Below are positions 7,539 to 16,415 of a stretch of DNA of 64,000 nucleotides, one piece after another (position 1 is the stretch's first letter; every line of letters begins with the position of its first letter). A program made the translations under genes and the position numbers. The stretch is taken from NCBI RefSeq assembly GCF_041770905.1, contig NZ_JBEUWX010000002.1:1612001-1676000 (forward strand), in the 5' to 3' direction. The stretch is from Propionivibrio hellwigii. GTDB taxonomy: Bacteria; Pseudomonadota; Gammaproteobacteria; Burkholderiales; Rhodocyclaceae. The notes beneath the pieces are model-generated. The model made no database searches. It was not told the DNA's origin and saw nothing but the letters and a program-made list of their open reading frames with translations.

Positions 7539-8180
7539 TTATAGCCCGCCGTCGGCATTGAAGACGCGGATAGCTGCATTGGCCACGGCATTTTCCAGCA
7601 TTTGCCGCAGCAGCTCCGGCGAGAGGGTGCAGGTGTGTGCGCCAGCATCGAGCGCATGCAGAATTTGCCGGGTGTTTTTGAAACTCGCGCCGACGATGCG
7701 GCAGTCGATGGCGTGGTTGTCGTAGTAGCGGCGGCTGGTGGCAATCACTGTATACGGGTCGATGCCGTTGTTTTCCATGCGGTTCACGTAGGGCGCAACA
7801 TAAGCGCAGCCGGCGATACCGGCGAGGATGGCCTGCCCAGCGGAGTAGATGGCGGTACCGAGCAGCGGGACATCCGGCCGCCGTTCACGCATCCGCTTCA
7901 CCGCCATCATGCCGGCGGTGTTGATGGGGACTTTGATGCCAAGCGGCGCTTTGGGAAAGGCGGCAAGTAGATACTCGAAGTCTTCAACCAGCGCGTCTGC
8001 GCTGTTACCCAGCACCTGCACGAAAAGCAGGTTGGGACGGGTAGCGAGGATGGCGGCAAGCTGCTCATGGCGCGGCGCCGGATGCTGTTTGAGCAGGGTC
8101 GGGTTGGTGGTGATGCCTTTGAGGATGCCGAGGTCGCGGTAGTATTCAATGTCGGGCAGACTGGCGGTATCGAGGAACAT
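7539..8180 (-). CDS. Transaldolase/fructose-6-phosphate aldolase family protein
   Basis: A protein of 213 residues, the short form typical of fructose-6-phosphate aldolase and bacterial type 3B transaldolases. The start MFLDTASLPD and GILKGITTNPTLL match the family. LGIKVPIN carries the Schiff-base lysine at K83. The enzyme would cleave or form fructose 6-phosphate or sedoheptulose 7-phosphate in the cytosol. I took the ATG at 8180; the frame extends upstream through 50 codons that do not look coding. It lies close to the change from the Neisseriaceae-like segment to the rest of the window, and I cannot tell to which side it belongs. Confidence 0.82.
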   Translation of the reverse strand: MFLDTASLPDIEYYRDLGILKGITTNPTLLKQHPAPRHEQLAAILATRPNLLFVQVLGNSADALVEDFEYLLAAFPKAPLGIKVPINTAGMMAVKRMRERRPDVPLLGTAIYSAGQAILAGIAGCAYVAPYVNRMENNGIDPYTVIATSRRYYDNHAIDCRIVGASFKNTRQILHALDAGAHTCTLSPELLRQMLENAVANAAIRVFNADGGL

Positions 8181-9208
8181 GGTAGGGGCTCCGTAGTTGG
8201 GATTACCGCTATTGTAGAACCTCACCTCACCAGTCTGCCTACATGACGACGCCGGCAGGTAGGCAACGCGGTTGGCGGCTGTGAATTGATACCGTTTGAG
8301 GCAGGCCGCTAAAGCGCCGTCACAACGCATTTTTCGGGTCGTCCCCCCCCAAGCGCTCCATCTTCAATCGCACGGTTTCGCGCACGCCATGCAGCATGAG
8401 TACGTTCCTTGTTGGTTGGAAGCGGAATGATCGTAGTTTCGTGTCTACCAAACGGTATGGCACAAAAAACCGCCTTCTAACGCCCCTCGCCCCTCGCTCC
8501 TTGGAACTCCTGGGGACGGCCTGTTTTTGGCGGACTTTGCAAAAAGTTGCCTCGCAGGAAAAACTTAGCCTCGCCGACCGCAGGAGCAAAGCGTAAAGCA
8601 ATCTATTCGGCGCGTTGAAGCCGGCTGTCCCCCGGCCGCGCGGGTGAAGCATCACCGTCCGAAGCACAGCCGCCGCGACTGGAGACAGGCAACAACGCCT
8701 GCCCCGCAGCCCGCGTAAAACGGGCGTTTCCGGAGGGGCTGCCCGCTAGCCCAGTGTTTACTTGGCTTTCCAGCCTGCCTATCCGCAAACCCACTGTTTA
8801 CGGGCGTTTCCAGCCGGTCTGTCTTCAATCCCTCTATTTACGTGGGTTTCCGGATGGCCTGCCGGCAGGCGTCCGAGTTTGGCGCCCCCCCAATTTTTAT
8901 GGGTGCCCGGCAAAATGCGCCAGCACACCCGGATTATTTTCTGGGATCGGTATCAGATGATTTTTATGGATTAAGCGCCAACCCGTACGGACTGAAAACG
9001 AGCACCGCACACGGCCGCCAATGGCCGCAAACCTGGACACAGCAAAATCTCAGGCAAGGCAGTTGCCAGACTCGTCCAGTTAATGCGTAGTCCGCCGGGG
9101 ATGGCTGTTGCTGCGGTTTATCTACCCACCAATGTGGTGAGGCTTTGGAAAGCGACTTTTATCGTACCAAGGGGATGATTGCCATAGCCGCGCGCTTTTG
9201 CCAGCGCG
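8181..9208. other. 1-kb gene-free stretch with a repeat array
   Basis: No convincing gene lies here. A 115-codon minus-strand frame at 8320-8667 has no recognisable motif and odd composition. The stretch contains a run of eight C at 8343-8350 and the tandem 40-bp-period hairpin array (listed separately) from 8710. It marks the boundary between the segment with uptake-sequence motifs and the rest of the window. Confidence 0.5.
8710..8869. repeat. Tandem hairpin array with exact 40-bp period (locus A)
   Basis: Four units begin with CCC at 8710, 8750, 8790 and 8830, exactly 40 bp apart. Each has the plan CCC, four to six bases, TTTAC or similar, then GGG or a variant, followed by TTTCC. The units differ in sequence but keep spacing and hairpin form. 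Two looser units follow at about 8889 and 8927. The same unit type occurs at 22.1, 24.3 and 44.1 kb. Confidence 0.7.
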
Positions 9209-9595
9209 TCAGTTCTGGTTCTGTACGCTGCCGTGTTCGCCGTTTTCGTGCAGGTAATCGAGCAGGACGGCGATGTGCGAGTGTTCGGGTTGCTTAACGG
9301 CGGTAAGCAGCACGGTGTGCGGGCGTGCCTGGCTGAGCCGCCATAGTTCGGCTAGCGCCGCCTGATGGACGGGGTCAAGCAATTCCGCGCGGTAGCGTGC
9401 GGCGAATTCGGCGTAGCGATTGCCGCTGTCGGCGTGGTACCAGCGGCGCAGTTCAGCTGAGGGAGTCAGGTCTTTCAGCCAGACCACCTGCGCCATCAAT
9501 TCCTTATGGACGCCGCGTGGATAGAGGCGGTCGAGGAATACGCCGGTGCTATCCGCTTGGGGGGTGTAGTCGTAGATGCGCTGGACGCTGAACAT
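9209..9595 (-). CDS. DUF488 family protein (YeaO-like)
   Basis: A protein of 128 residues with the DUF488 pattern: IYDYTPQADSTGVFLDRLYP, RGVHKE, VWLKDLTPSAELRRWYHAD and FAARYRAELL. The biochemical function of the family is not established. The start at 9595 has AAGGAA close upstream (minus strand); an in-frame extension to 9679 is unlikely. It is co-oriented with the MFS exporter gene, 131 bp downstream of it. Confidence 0.75.
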   Translation of the reverse strand: MFSVQRIYDYTPQADSTGVFLDRLYPRGVHKELMAQVVWLKDLTPSAELRRWYHADSGNRYAEFAARYRAELLDPVHQAALAELWRLSQARPHTVLLTAVKQPEHSHIAVLLDYLHENGEHGSVQNQN

Positions 9596-9726
9596 GGTTT
9601 TTCCTTTCAGAGGAGGACACGATTTCGTACCGTTTGTTGTAATCATTCGGCAGATCGCCGTCAACGTCTGATCCGACACCGCAGGATTCGCCCGGGATGC
9701 GGGCGATAAACCGCTGGATCACAGCA

Positions 9727-11124
9727 TCAGCGGTTACGGATTCTGGTGGCAAAAAACAGCACAACAATGGTTAGGACAACGCCGCAGCCGCAGGCGAGAT
9801 GCACGCCGTCCAGCATGCGCAGCGGGGCAGTTGCCTGAGTAGAAAAACGTTCGCCCACGCCGGTTACGCCGACAAAAAACGCCGCGCCGAGGGCGCCTGC
9901 AATCGGGTTAATGGTGGAAATGATGGCGGTGCCGTGCGGGTTGAGGTGTTTCGGCAGGGCATTCAGGCCGTGCGTTTCGCAGGTCATCGCGCTGGCGATG
10001 GCGATGGCGAAGCAGGCAAAGAGAACGGCCAGCCGCACGGTATTGCCGCTGGCGTCGAGGCTGGCATACAGCGCGAGAAAACTCGCCGCCATGATGATGC
10101 CGCCGGGCAGCATGACGTAGCGCGCGCCTTTGCGGTCGAGCACCCAGCCAAACAGCGGCGCGCAAACAGCTTCGACGATACTCGCTGGCAGAAGAACCAG
10201 CCCCGTGACCGTACCGGAAAGCAGCAGCACCTGCTGCATATACATGGGCAGCAGCAATTCCAGACCAAGAAAAAGGAAAAAAGCCAGGGCGAGAATAATC
10301 ATCGCATAGCGGTATTGCGGATACATGAAGGCGCGCACATCCAGCAGAGGTTCTTGCAGCGATAACTGGCGGCGGCAAAACCAGGCAATCAACAGGATGG
10401 CGGCAACAAATAAGCCGCCAAATTGCGGCAGCGTCAAATGGCTGAATTGACTGCCGGCAAAAACCAGACTGCCGAATCCCGTCATCGCCAATAAGGCCGA
10501 TAAACCGTCAATACGCGGTTTGGTGGTCGGAATAATATTGACCTTTAGTACCGTGACGACAATCAGCATCGCCGCGATAAAGAATGGCATCGTAAAAATA
10601 AACAAATAGCGCCAGCCATAATGATCGACAATAAAACCGGATAAGGTCGGGCCAATGGCCGGGGCGGCGGTAAAAATCATCGCGACCAGGCTCATCGCCC
10701 GACCGCGTTGCTGCGGCGGGTAAATGGCGAGCAGCACATTCATCAGCAGCGGTATCTGAATGGCGGCGCCGATAGCCTGTATCAGGCGACCGGCCAAGAG
10801 GACGGAAAAATTGGGCGCAAAGGCGCAAATAACCGTTCCCGTTAAAAAAATGCCGAGGGTCAGGAGCGCCGTCATGCGTGTACTGAACCATTGAATAACA
10901 TTGGCAGTAATCGGCGTTAACGCCCCCATAATCAACAGAAAACCGGTGGTCATCCATTGCACTGTACTTTTATCAATGGAGAAGTAGTGCATGATATGGG
11001 TCAGGGCAACATTCAATAACGTTTCATTCAAGAAGCCAAAGAATGCACCGAGGAATAAGGTGCCGATAATCAGCACGGCGGGGAAATCAGGATCTTGGGC
11101 GAAATAGTCGTAACGGCTTAGCAT
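9727..11124 (-). CDS. MFS drug exporter, DHA2 (EmrB/QacA-like) family
   Basis: A protein of 465 residues with about 14 hydrophobic helices. DHA2 markers are visible: AAPAIGPTLSGFIVDHYGWR (motif C, antiporter motif) near residue 155, and DRKGAR in the central loop as a motif A copy. The family exports drugs, dyes or detergents in exchange for protons across the inner membrane. There is no neighbouring EmrA-like adaptor or outer membrane factor, so it may act alone. A SemiSWEET gene lies upstream on the same strand, separated by a very strong hairpin. No regulator gene is adjacent. Confidence 0.85.
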   Translation of the reverse strand: MLSRYDYFAQDPDFPAVLIIGTLFLGAFFGFLNETLLNVALTHIMHYFSIDKSTVQWMTTGFLLIMGALTPITANVIQWFSTRMTALLTLGIFLTGTVICAFAPNFSVLLAGRLIQAIGAAIQIPLLMNVLLAIYPPQQRGRAMSLVAMIFTAAPAIGPTLSGFIVDHYGWRYLFIFTMPFFIAAMLIVVTVLKVNIIPTTKPRIDGLSALLAMTGFGSLVFAGSQFSHLTLPQFGGLFVAAILLIAWFCRRQLSLQEPLLDVRAFMYPQYRYAMIILALAFFLFLGLELLLPMYMQQVLLLSGTVTGLVLLPASIVEAVCAPLFGWVLDRKGARYVMLPGGIIMAASFLALYASLDASGNTVRLAVLFACFAIAIASAMTCETHGLNALPKHLNPHGTAIISTINPIAGALGAAFFVGVTGVGERFSTQATAPLRMLDGVHLACGCGVVLTIVVLFFATRIRNR

Positions 11125-11221
11125 GGGGCTGTGCGTGAAGAAGTCAGGCGCTATTGTTTACAGTTGAATAAATAACCAGGCATACCGATGCGGTAGCGCT
11201 TGAAATATCCGCAGAACAGCT

Positions 11222-11262
11222 CGAGGCATTTAGCCGGCTTGAACAGCCGGCTAAATGCCTCG
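11222..11262. terminator. Perfect 18-bp-stem inverted repeat
   Basis: CGAGGCATTTAGCCGGCT, a five-base loop, and its exact complement form one of the strongest hairpins in the window. It lies 59 bp downstream of the SemiSWEET stop and upstream of the exporter gene, so it may end SemiSWEET transcription. It lacks a T-run and could instead be a mobile palindromic repeat. Confidence 0.6.
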
Positions 11263-11320
11263 TGATATTACAGGGGTTGGCAGCGGATGGAATAAAACTG
11301 GGACGAATCCTACGCGGCGT

Positions 11321-11578
11321 TCACAAACTCGTCACGCATGTGATTATTCCCAGCACGACACCGGGTGCGTTAGCAATCGCAATTGGCCAATCGCGATCTT
11401 TCTTGAAAAGGCCATACACCACCCACAGCGTGCAGTTGATTGCGGCGCAGAGCGGTTGGATCGGGCTTCCTTTATTCCCGGCCAAATTATTTTGAATTTG
11501 AAAAACATAAGATACATACATACAAATGGAAGCAACTGTAGCAACAACAGCTAAAAGACGAATTTGTTTTTCAGTCAT
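11321..11578 (-). CDS. SemiSWEET-type sugar transporter
   Basis: A protein of 85 residues with three predicted helices, the size of one SemiSWEET unit. NCTLWVVYGL matches the conserved N..W..YG segment, and SYVFQIQNNL lies in the first helix pair. SemiSWEETs form dimers that pass sucrose or glucose passively across the membrane. I took the ATG at 11578 (MTEKQIRLL); a frame extension to 11629 crosses the promoter. Its surroundings are AT-rich compared with the rest of the window, a sign of transfer. Confidence 0.8.
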   Translation of the reverse strand: MTEKQIRLLAVVATVASICMYVSYVFQIQNNLAGNKGSPIQPLCAAINCTLWVVYGLFKKDRDWPIAIANAPGVVLGIITCVTSL

Positions 11579-11900
11579 GATTAAACGTGTCCTATGGTAA
11601 ATAATAATCTTAGGGATATAGTATAACATATTTATTTTTCTATACGTGACAAACTCGTCCGTATATCATAATTACTTTTCTATACTTTGCGTGCTTTTAC
11701 TATCGATCAATATTGGACTAATAATTAACAAGCTTTATAGAATACTATATATAGCAACCTGCAATAACAGCAATACCATAAATATTACAGCCGCCACCAA
11801 TCTATTGATATAGTAAAAAATGAATTTCTCTATTATCCGTGATGCGCTATTATAAACCGCGTAAAATGTCTTTAAGTCCACCTTCCCGGAGCACCATCTC
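11579..11900. other. AT-rich intergenic stretch between divergent genes
   Basis: This 322-bp gap between the SemiSWEET and glutathione transferase genes is strongly AT-rich. I see the extended -10 promoter listed separately and no gene or stable hairpin. Confidence 0.5.
11620..11628 (-). promoter_or_regulatory. Extended -10 promoter for the SemiSWEET gene
   Basis: The minus strand reads TGTTATACT, a TGn extension plus a TATACT -10 box, about 42 bp upstream of the start codon in AT-rich DNA. No good -35 box is present at 17 bp, as expected for extended -10 promoters. Confidence 0.45.
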
Positions 11901-12512
11901 ATGAAACTCTATACCAGCACCACTTCCCCCTACGCCCGCATGGTCATGCTCGCCGCCCTCGCGCGCGGCATGGACGAGTTGCAACTCGCTTACGTCGATC
12001 CGTGGACGACGCCGGCCGAACTCACCGCCATCAACCCGCTCTCGCAAGTGCCAACGCTCATTGCCGACAACGGCGCCATCATCACCAACAGCCCGCTCAT
12101 TCTCGACTACCTTTTCGACCACCCCTTCCAGGGCGCGCAGCAGGCGGCGCTGGCGGGCTATGGCTACGAACTGCTCGACCAGGTCGTAAAAGCCTACTCG
12201 CTCGCCCGCTTCCAGCCAGAAAACGCCCCCGCGCACCCGCACATCGCGCGCGCCCGTGATGCCGTTGCGCGTGGCCTGGCCCACTGCCCGCCGCTCGACC
12301 CGGCAAGCAACGACGTTGCCACCCACGTTCTTGGCATGGCGCTGTCTTACGCTGAACTGCGCCACGGCGACCTCTACCGCGCCCACCTCAGCGCCGCCAA
12401 CCAGCAAGCCTTTGCTACTTACTGCCAACGCCCCGATGTGCGCGCCGTCGCCATCACCCAACTGGAACAGCACCCCGCCAGCATCGGCGAATTGCGCCAC
12501 GCGGTGCAATAA
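11901..12512 (+). CDS. Glutathione S-transferase family protein
   Basis: A protein of 203 residues with an N-terminal thioredoxin fold (MKLYTSTTSPYARMVMLAA) containing the likely activating serine in TSP. NPLSQVPTLIADNGAIITNS follows, the cis-proline and gamma-glutamyl binding motif. The all-helical C-terminal domain begins near residue 90. It probably conjugates or reduces electrophiles with glutathione in the cytosol. It stands alone. The ATG at 11901 is the natural start. Confidence 0.85.
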   Translation: MKLYTSTTSPYARMVMLAALARGMDELQLAYVDPWTTPAELTAINPLSQVPTLIADNGAIITNSPLILDYLFDHPFQGAQQAALAGYGYELLDQVVKAYSLARFQPENAPAHPHIARARDAVARGLAHCPPLDPASNDVATHVLGMALSYAELRHGDLYRAHLSAANQQAFATYCQRPDVRAVAITQLEQHPASIGELRHAVQ

Positions 12513-12568
12513 ACCCAACCTTCCGCCCAGCAAGGCACATCGGCCGCATCGGCAAAACGCCCGAAAAT

Positions 12569-13166
12569 ATGAAAATATTTTTTTGGAATTGCCAAGGAAA
12601 CTTGCGCGCCAAAATCCAGTTATTGAAATCAATAAACGCCGACTTGTTTGTTATCGCAGAATGTGAAAACCCTGAAACAACAGCATCTGAAGAATACAAA
12701 AAATGGGCGATTAACCATATCTGGACAGGACTGATCCCTTATAAGGGATTGGCAATTATTGCTAACTCACAAATAAAACTGGAAGCCTGTGACTGGCCAG
12801 ACTATTTATTTAGAAACTATCTTCCGGCCAGAATCAATGATAATATAATAATACAGTTATTATAGGAGATTTTAATAGTAATATTATTTGGGACAAAAAA
12901 ATGATTTTCGTAACCATTCCTACCTTAATCAAAAATTATCTGAAAAAGGATTATTTTCTATTTATCACACTTTACATCAGGTGATATTTGGTAAAGAAAA
13001 CCAACCAACATTTTTTATGCATCACAACCTTAATAAATCATACCATATCGACTATTGTTATTGTTCAAAATTAATAATGAAATCGTGCGAAATTCTTAGC
13101 ACTGAAAAATGGCATAAAGCAAGCGACCATAACCCAATAATTGTTGAGCTAAATTTACCCTATTAA
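12569..13166 (+). pseudogene. Endonuclease/exonuclease/phosphatase family gene, decayed
   Basis: The first frame begins MKIFFWNCQGNLRAKIQLL and contains FVIAECENP, the metal-binding glutamate motif, then stops after 98 codons. A different frame nearby reads IIGDFNSNIIWDK (the G-D-F-N motif). A third, from about 12888, reads NDFRNHSYLNQKL and ends with KASDHNPIIVEL, the catalytic S-D-H motif. The last shift falls in a run of seven A (eight would restore the frame). The loss before GDFN looks like a deletion as well as a shift. All three EEP motifs are present in order, so this is a once-functional gene. Its AT-rich composition is unlike that of its neighbours. Confidence 0.75.
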
Positions 13167-13511
13167 AGCCTTTACTTATTTTAGAATAAGGATATATTTT
13201 ACTTAATCGCTTTTAATAAAACTTACTATCCATTTTATGATTTTATTATCTAGTCATTTAGGCAGCTCTTTACTCGCGCTTTTTTACTGATCGCCAGTTT
13301 GGCGTATACGAGTAAATAAATTCTAGTGCGCCCACACACCCCTTGGAGACAATTTATCTGGTGCTAATAGGCAATATGCTATACTCAATACTACCTATTC
13401 TTGCGCGGGTAAATACAGGCAAATTCACCGCTTATACCACGCAAGGTGCTTTTTACCATTCAAAGACATCTGATACGGCAATTGATAATTGACGTATTTG
13501 TCACCCGGAAC
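13167..13511. other. AT-rich gap upstream of petA
   Basis: No gene is seen. The stretch is AT-rich up to about 13300 and contains a probable promoter for petABC near 13380. Confidence 0.45.
13377..13385 (+). promoter_or_regulatory. Extended -10 promoter for petABC
   Basis: TGCTATACT, an extended -10 element, lies about 127 bp upstream of the Rieske gene. The -35 region is not conserved. It is the best promoter match in the gap, but no transcript start is shown. Confidence 0.4.
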
Positions 13512-14120
13512 ATGTTCAAACTTAAGCGCCCTATTTCGCCGCCGGAAGAAGCTTCGGCGCAACCCAGAAAAGACGCCGGAGAAAATCTGCCGCCGTTGCA
13601 GGAACACAAACGCCAGTGTTTGTGCAAGCTGACGCGGCTGGTCGGCGCTGCGGGGGTTGCGACCGCGATGTGGCCGCTACTTTCCGCTTTGGGGCCGGAC
13701 GAGAAAACCCTGGCCGATGGCGAACCTATCGATATTGCGCTGGGAGATATCGCGCCCGGTCAGACGGTACGCCGCCTCTGGCGCGGCCGGCTGGTGCTGA
13801 TTCGCCACCGGACGGAAGAAGAAATCGCACAGGCCAGGGCGCTGGACGGCAAGACAGTGATTTCGCCGCAAGCGGATGCCGAGCGGGTCAAGCCGGGCCA
13901 CGAGCAGTGGCTGGTGGTGTATGGTCACTGCCCGCATGCCGGCTGTATTCCCAATGAGCTGGCAGGCGGAAATCTCGGCTGGCTGTGCCCCTGCCATGGT
14001 TCCGAATTCGATCTGTCCGGGCGGGTGACGCGCGGCCCGTCCACCGAAAATTTGGCGATTCCCGACTACGCTTTCCATGCGGACGGACTCACGCTTCGCC
14101 TGGGCGTAAAGAGCGTATAA
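13512..14120 (+). CDS. petA: Ubiquinol-cytochrome c reductase, Rieske iron-sulfur subunit
   Basis: A protein of 202 residues. A membrane helix at about 41-60 is followed by the periplasmic Rieske domain. The cluster ligands are in CPHAGC (140-145) and CPCHGS (159-164). The classical first loop is CTHLGC, so Thr and Leu are replaced by Pro and Ala here, which may change cluster potential or docking. The subunit takes an electron from ubiquinol at the Qo site and passes it to cytochrome c1. It is first in the petA-petB-petC order usual for betaproteobacteria. I took the ATG at 13512 (MFKLKRP); the frame starts further up but with poor coding character. Confidence 0.88.
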   Translation: MFKLKRPISPPEEASAQPRKDAGENLPPLQEHKRQCLCKLTRLVGAAGVATAMWPLLSALGPDEKTLADGEPIDIALGDIAPGQTVRRLWRGRLVLIRHRTEEEIAQARALDGKTVISPQADAERVKPGHEQWLVVYGHCPHAGCIPNELAGGNLGWLCPCHGSEFDLSGRVTRGPSTENLAIPDYAFHADGLTLRLGVKSV

Positions 14121-14172
14121 GCCGCCCGGTGCGTACAAGGGCAAAGACAAACGATGGCGCAGAAAGCAGACA

Positions 14173-15408
14173 ATGATTAATACGCAGCCAGATGCTCCGG
14201 CAGAACGCGCCAGCATGCTGAGGCGCTTTCTGGCGCGCTTTCCGCGGCCTGCTTCCACGCGCAGCTTCTGGTTGTTCGCCGCCGGCGCCATCCTGCTGGT
14301 CATGCTGGCCATCGAAATGATTTCCGGCCTGGCGCTGGCGATGTTTTACGTGCCCACGGCCGACCAGGCCTGGGATTCCATCATTCACATCATGCGCCAC
14401 GTCCACCACGGCGAGCTGATCCGCAACGTGCACGGCATCGGCGCGTCGCTGCTTTTTTTCGCCTGCTATCTGCACATGTTCCGCGCAATGCATTACGCCA
14501 CCTACCGCAGGCCCTATATCAAAATGTGGATGATCAGCGTCACGCTGTATGTACTGCTGATTGCCACGGCATTCCTCGGTTACAGCCTGGTGGGCGGGCA
14601 GAAAAGTTACTGGGCGGCAACAGTCATCACCGGGTTTGCGCGCGCCATTCCGTTCATCGGCGCGGATATCCAGAGCTTTCTGATCGGCGGCTATGCCGTG
14701 GGCACACCGACGTTCGGGCGCTTCTTCGTACTGCATTTTCTCATCCCGCTCATTATTACCGGCATGGCCGTCGTACACGTCAGGACAGTGCGCCGTGCCT
14801 TTGCCGATGCCATCAAAAAAGAATTCACTCCCCAGGAGAACCAGCGCCTGCTGCTGGACTACCGGATCACGGACGAAGATACGGCCAAAATCACCCTCTA
14901 CCTGATACTTTTTACCTGGGGCGTATTTTTTGCGCCGAACTATTTCAGCAGCGCCGACAACTTCATTAAAGCCGACCCGACCGTGACGCCGCTGATCGTC
15001 ACGCCGGAATGGTATTTCCTACCGCTGTTTTCCATTCTGCGCTGCTTCCCGGACGAAGTGACGGGCATCGTCCTGATGTTTGGCGCGATAGCGATTTTCT
15101 ACTTTCTGCCGTGGCTGGATACATCAAATTCGCGTTTCCGCCATCATAGCCCTTGGATCAAGGCAGGCTTCTTTCTCTGGATTCTCAACATGGTCTGGCT
15201 GGGCTGGATGGGATCCAAGGCGCTAGTCGGGCCGGATTTTATCGACTGGTTATTCGGGCGCAGCGCCGAACCCGGCTGGATACGCCCACTGTCGCAACTC
15301 TCCACGGTGCTCTATTTCGCGTGGTTCGTCGTCGTGCTGCCCTGCCGGCGCTGGCTGGAAAAGCAGGAACCGCGGCAGGAAAAAAAGCGGGAAGGGCAAA
15401 AACCATGA
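14173..15408 (+). CDS. petB: Cytochrome b subunit of the bc1 complex
   Basis: A protein of 411 residues and about eight helices. The two haems are held by H87/H101 and H188/H202, each pair 14 apart. The Qo-site PEWY is at 278-281. It differs from the textbook sequence in places. The usual GYVLPWGQMS is GYSLVGGQKS here, and the stretch after the fourth histidine reads VRTVRRAF instead of the usual HEVGSNNP. The protein carries electrons from the Qo to the Qi site across the inner membrane. Its stop codon overlaps the petC start (ATGA), so the two are translationally coupled. Confidence 0.9.
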   Translation: MINTQPDAPAERASMLRRFLARFPRPASTRSFWLFAAGAILLVMLAIEMISGLALAMFYVPTADQAWDSIIHIMRHVHHGELIRNVHGIGASLLFFACYLHMFRAMHYATYRRPYIKMWMISVTLYVLLIATAFLGYSLVGGQKSYWAATVITGFARAIPFIGADIQSFLIGGYAVGTPTFGRFFVLHFLIPLIITGMAVVHVRTVRRAFADAIKKEFTPQENQRLLLDYRITDEDTAKITLYLILFTWGVFFAPNYFSSADNFIKADPTVTPLIVTPEWYFLPLFSILRCFPDEVTGIVLMFGAIAIFYFLPWLDTSNSRFRHHSPWIKAGFFLWILNMVWLGWMGSKALVGPDFIDWLFGRSAEPGWIRPLSQLSTVLYFAWFVVVLPCRRWLEKQEPRQEKKREGQKP

Positions 15409-16259
15409 CAGCACAAATCCGGCGTGCGTTCCGGCGTACATTCCCGCGTACATGGTTGACGCTGGCCGGCTTTGTTGTGTGGCTTGCCACCGCGACAATG
15501 TACGCGACCGCCGCACCGACCGGGGACATCCCGCCGCGGCAGACGTGGAGTTTTTCCGGCCTCAATGGCGCCTACGACAAAGCGCAGCTTCGGCGCGGCT
15601 TACAAATTTATGAACAGAAATGCCGCGCCTGTCACAGCATGAAGCATCTGGATTTTCGCGCGCTCACCCGACCAGGCGGCCCGGAACTGACTCTGAAAGA
15701 AGCGCAAGAGATCGCAGCCAGCTACGAATTTTCGACCGTCAGCGATGACGGCGAACCGGCCAAGCGCGCAGGCCGGTTGAGCGACCATTTCATTTCACCC
15801 TACGCCAACCCGGAGCAGGCGAAATACCTCAATCTCGGCGTCGCGCCGCCGGATTTGACCTACATGACGCTGGCGCGCAGCTACGACCGCAGCTTCACGC
15901 AATTTGTCCGCGACCTGTTCATTCCCTATGCCGAGCAGGGCAGCGACTACGTTTACGCCATCCTCACCGGCTATGACGACCAGGACCCGGCGCTGACGAC
16001 CAACCGCTACGCGCCGGGCGGCAAGCTCAACATGGCCAAACCGCTGTTTGACGACGAATTTGAATACCCGAAAAACGCCGCCGGCGAGCCAGAAGCGCCG
16101 CAGACGGAAGCCCAGTACGCCAAAGACGTCACGGCCTTCCTCACCTGGGCGGCCGATCCGGACCGCGCCGCCCGCCAACGCACGGGATGGTATGTGCTCG
16201 GCTACCTGACGGTCTTCCTTGGGCTGCTGCTGGCCACCATGCACTACCGCAGAAAATAG
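15405..16259 (+). CDS. petC: Cytochrome c1 subunit of the bc1 complex
   Basis: A protein of 284 residues. An N-terminal hydrophobic segment (about 17-36) is followed by the haem c motif CRACH (73-77). The probable axial methionine is M210 in GGKLNMAKPL, and a C-terminal anchor helix lies at about 262-280 before HYRRK. APPDLTYM and DYVYAILTGY match the cytochrome c1 family. It accepts electrons from the Rieske protein and passes them to soluble cytochrome c in the periplasm. The start ATG overlaps the petB stop. No further gene follows in the operon; the next 570 bp hold repeats. Confidence 0.9.
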   Translation: MTAQIRRAFRRTFPRTWLTLAGFVVWLATATMYATAAPTGDIPPRQTWSFSGLNGAYDKAQLRRGLQIYEQKCRACHSMKHLDFRALTRPGGPELTLKEAQEIAASYEFSTVSDDGEPAKRAGRLSDHFISPYANPEQAKYLNLGVAPPDLTYMTLARSYDRSFTQFVRDLFIPYAEQGSDYVYAILTGYDDQDPALTTNRYAPGGKLNMAKPLFDDEFEYPKNAAGEPEAPQTEAQYAKDVTAFLTWAADPDRAARQRTGWYVLGYLTVFLGLLLATMHYRRK

Positions 16260-16271
16260 CGGCTTTCTTTA

Positions 16272-16309
16272 CCAAAATACTGCGTTAGCTCGCCTTGTCT
16301 TTTGGCAAA
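16272..16309. repeat. Short copy of a TTTGCCAAAA-bounded palindromic repeat
   Basis: CCAAAATACTGCGTTAGC, then CGCCTTGTC and TTTTGGCAAA, matches in inverse orientation the ends of the longer element at 24395-24482. It contains only a short middle part. Confidence 0.6.
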
Positions 16310-16377
16310 GTCGAGCCGCTCTTTAAACTTGCGAAGTCCCCTATAAAATCCGTAAAAACAGGCCAGAAAACATAAAA

Positions 16378-16415
16378 TGCCCTGAGATCCCCTAAATACA
16401 AGGGGTTCAGGGCAT
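16378..16415. repeat. Intergenic hairpin repeat (locus B)
   Basis: ATGCCCTGAGATCCCC, TAAATACA, AGGGGTTCAGGGCAT forms a long hairpin. With the flanking ATGTTTT sequence it is the reverse complement of the units at 24.6 and 43.96 kb. It lies after petC and may work as its terminator. Confidence 0.65.

Noticed and set aside
8320..8667. 115-codon minus-strand frame in the gene-free stretch
   Set aside because: Arg/Ser-rich, no motif, no ribosome-binding site, lies over a C8 run; no support as a gene.
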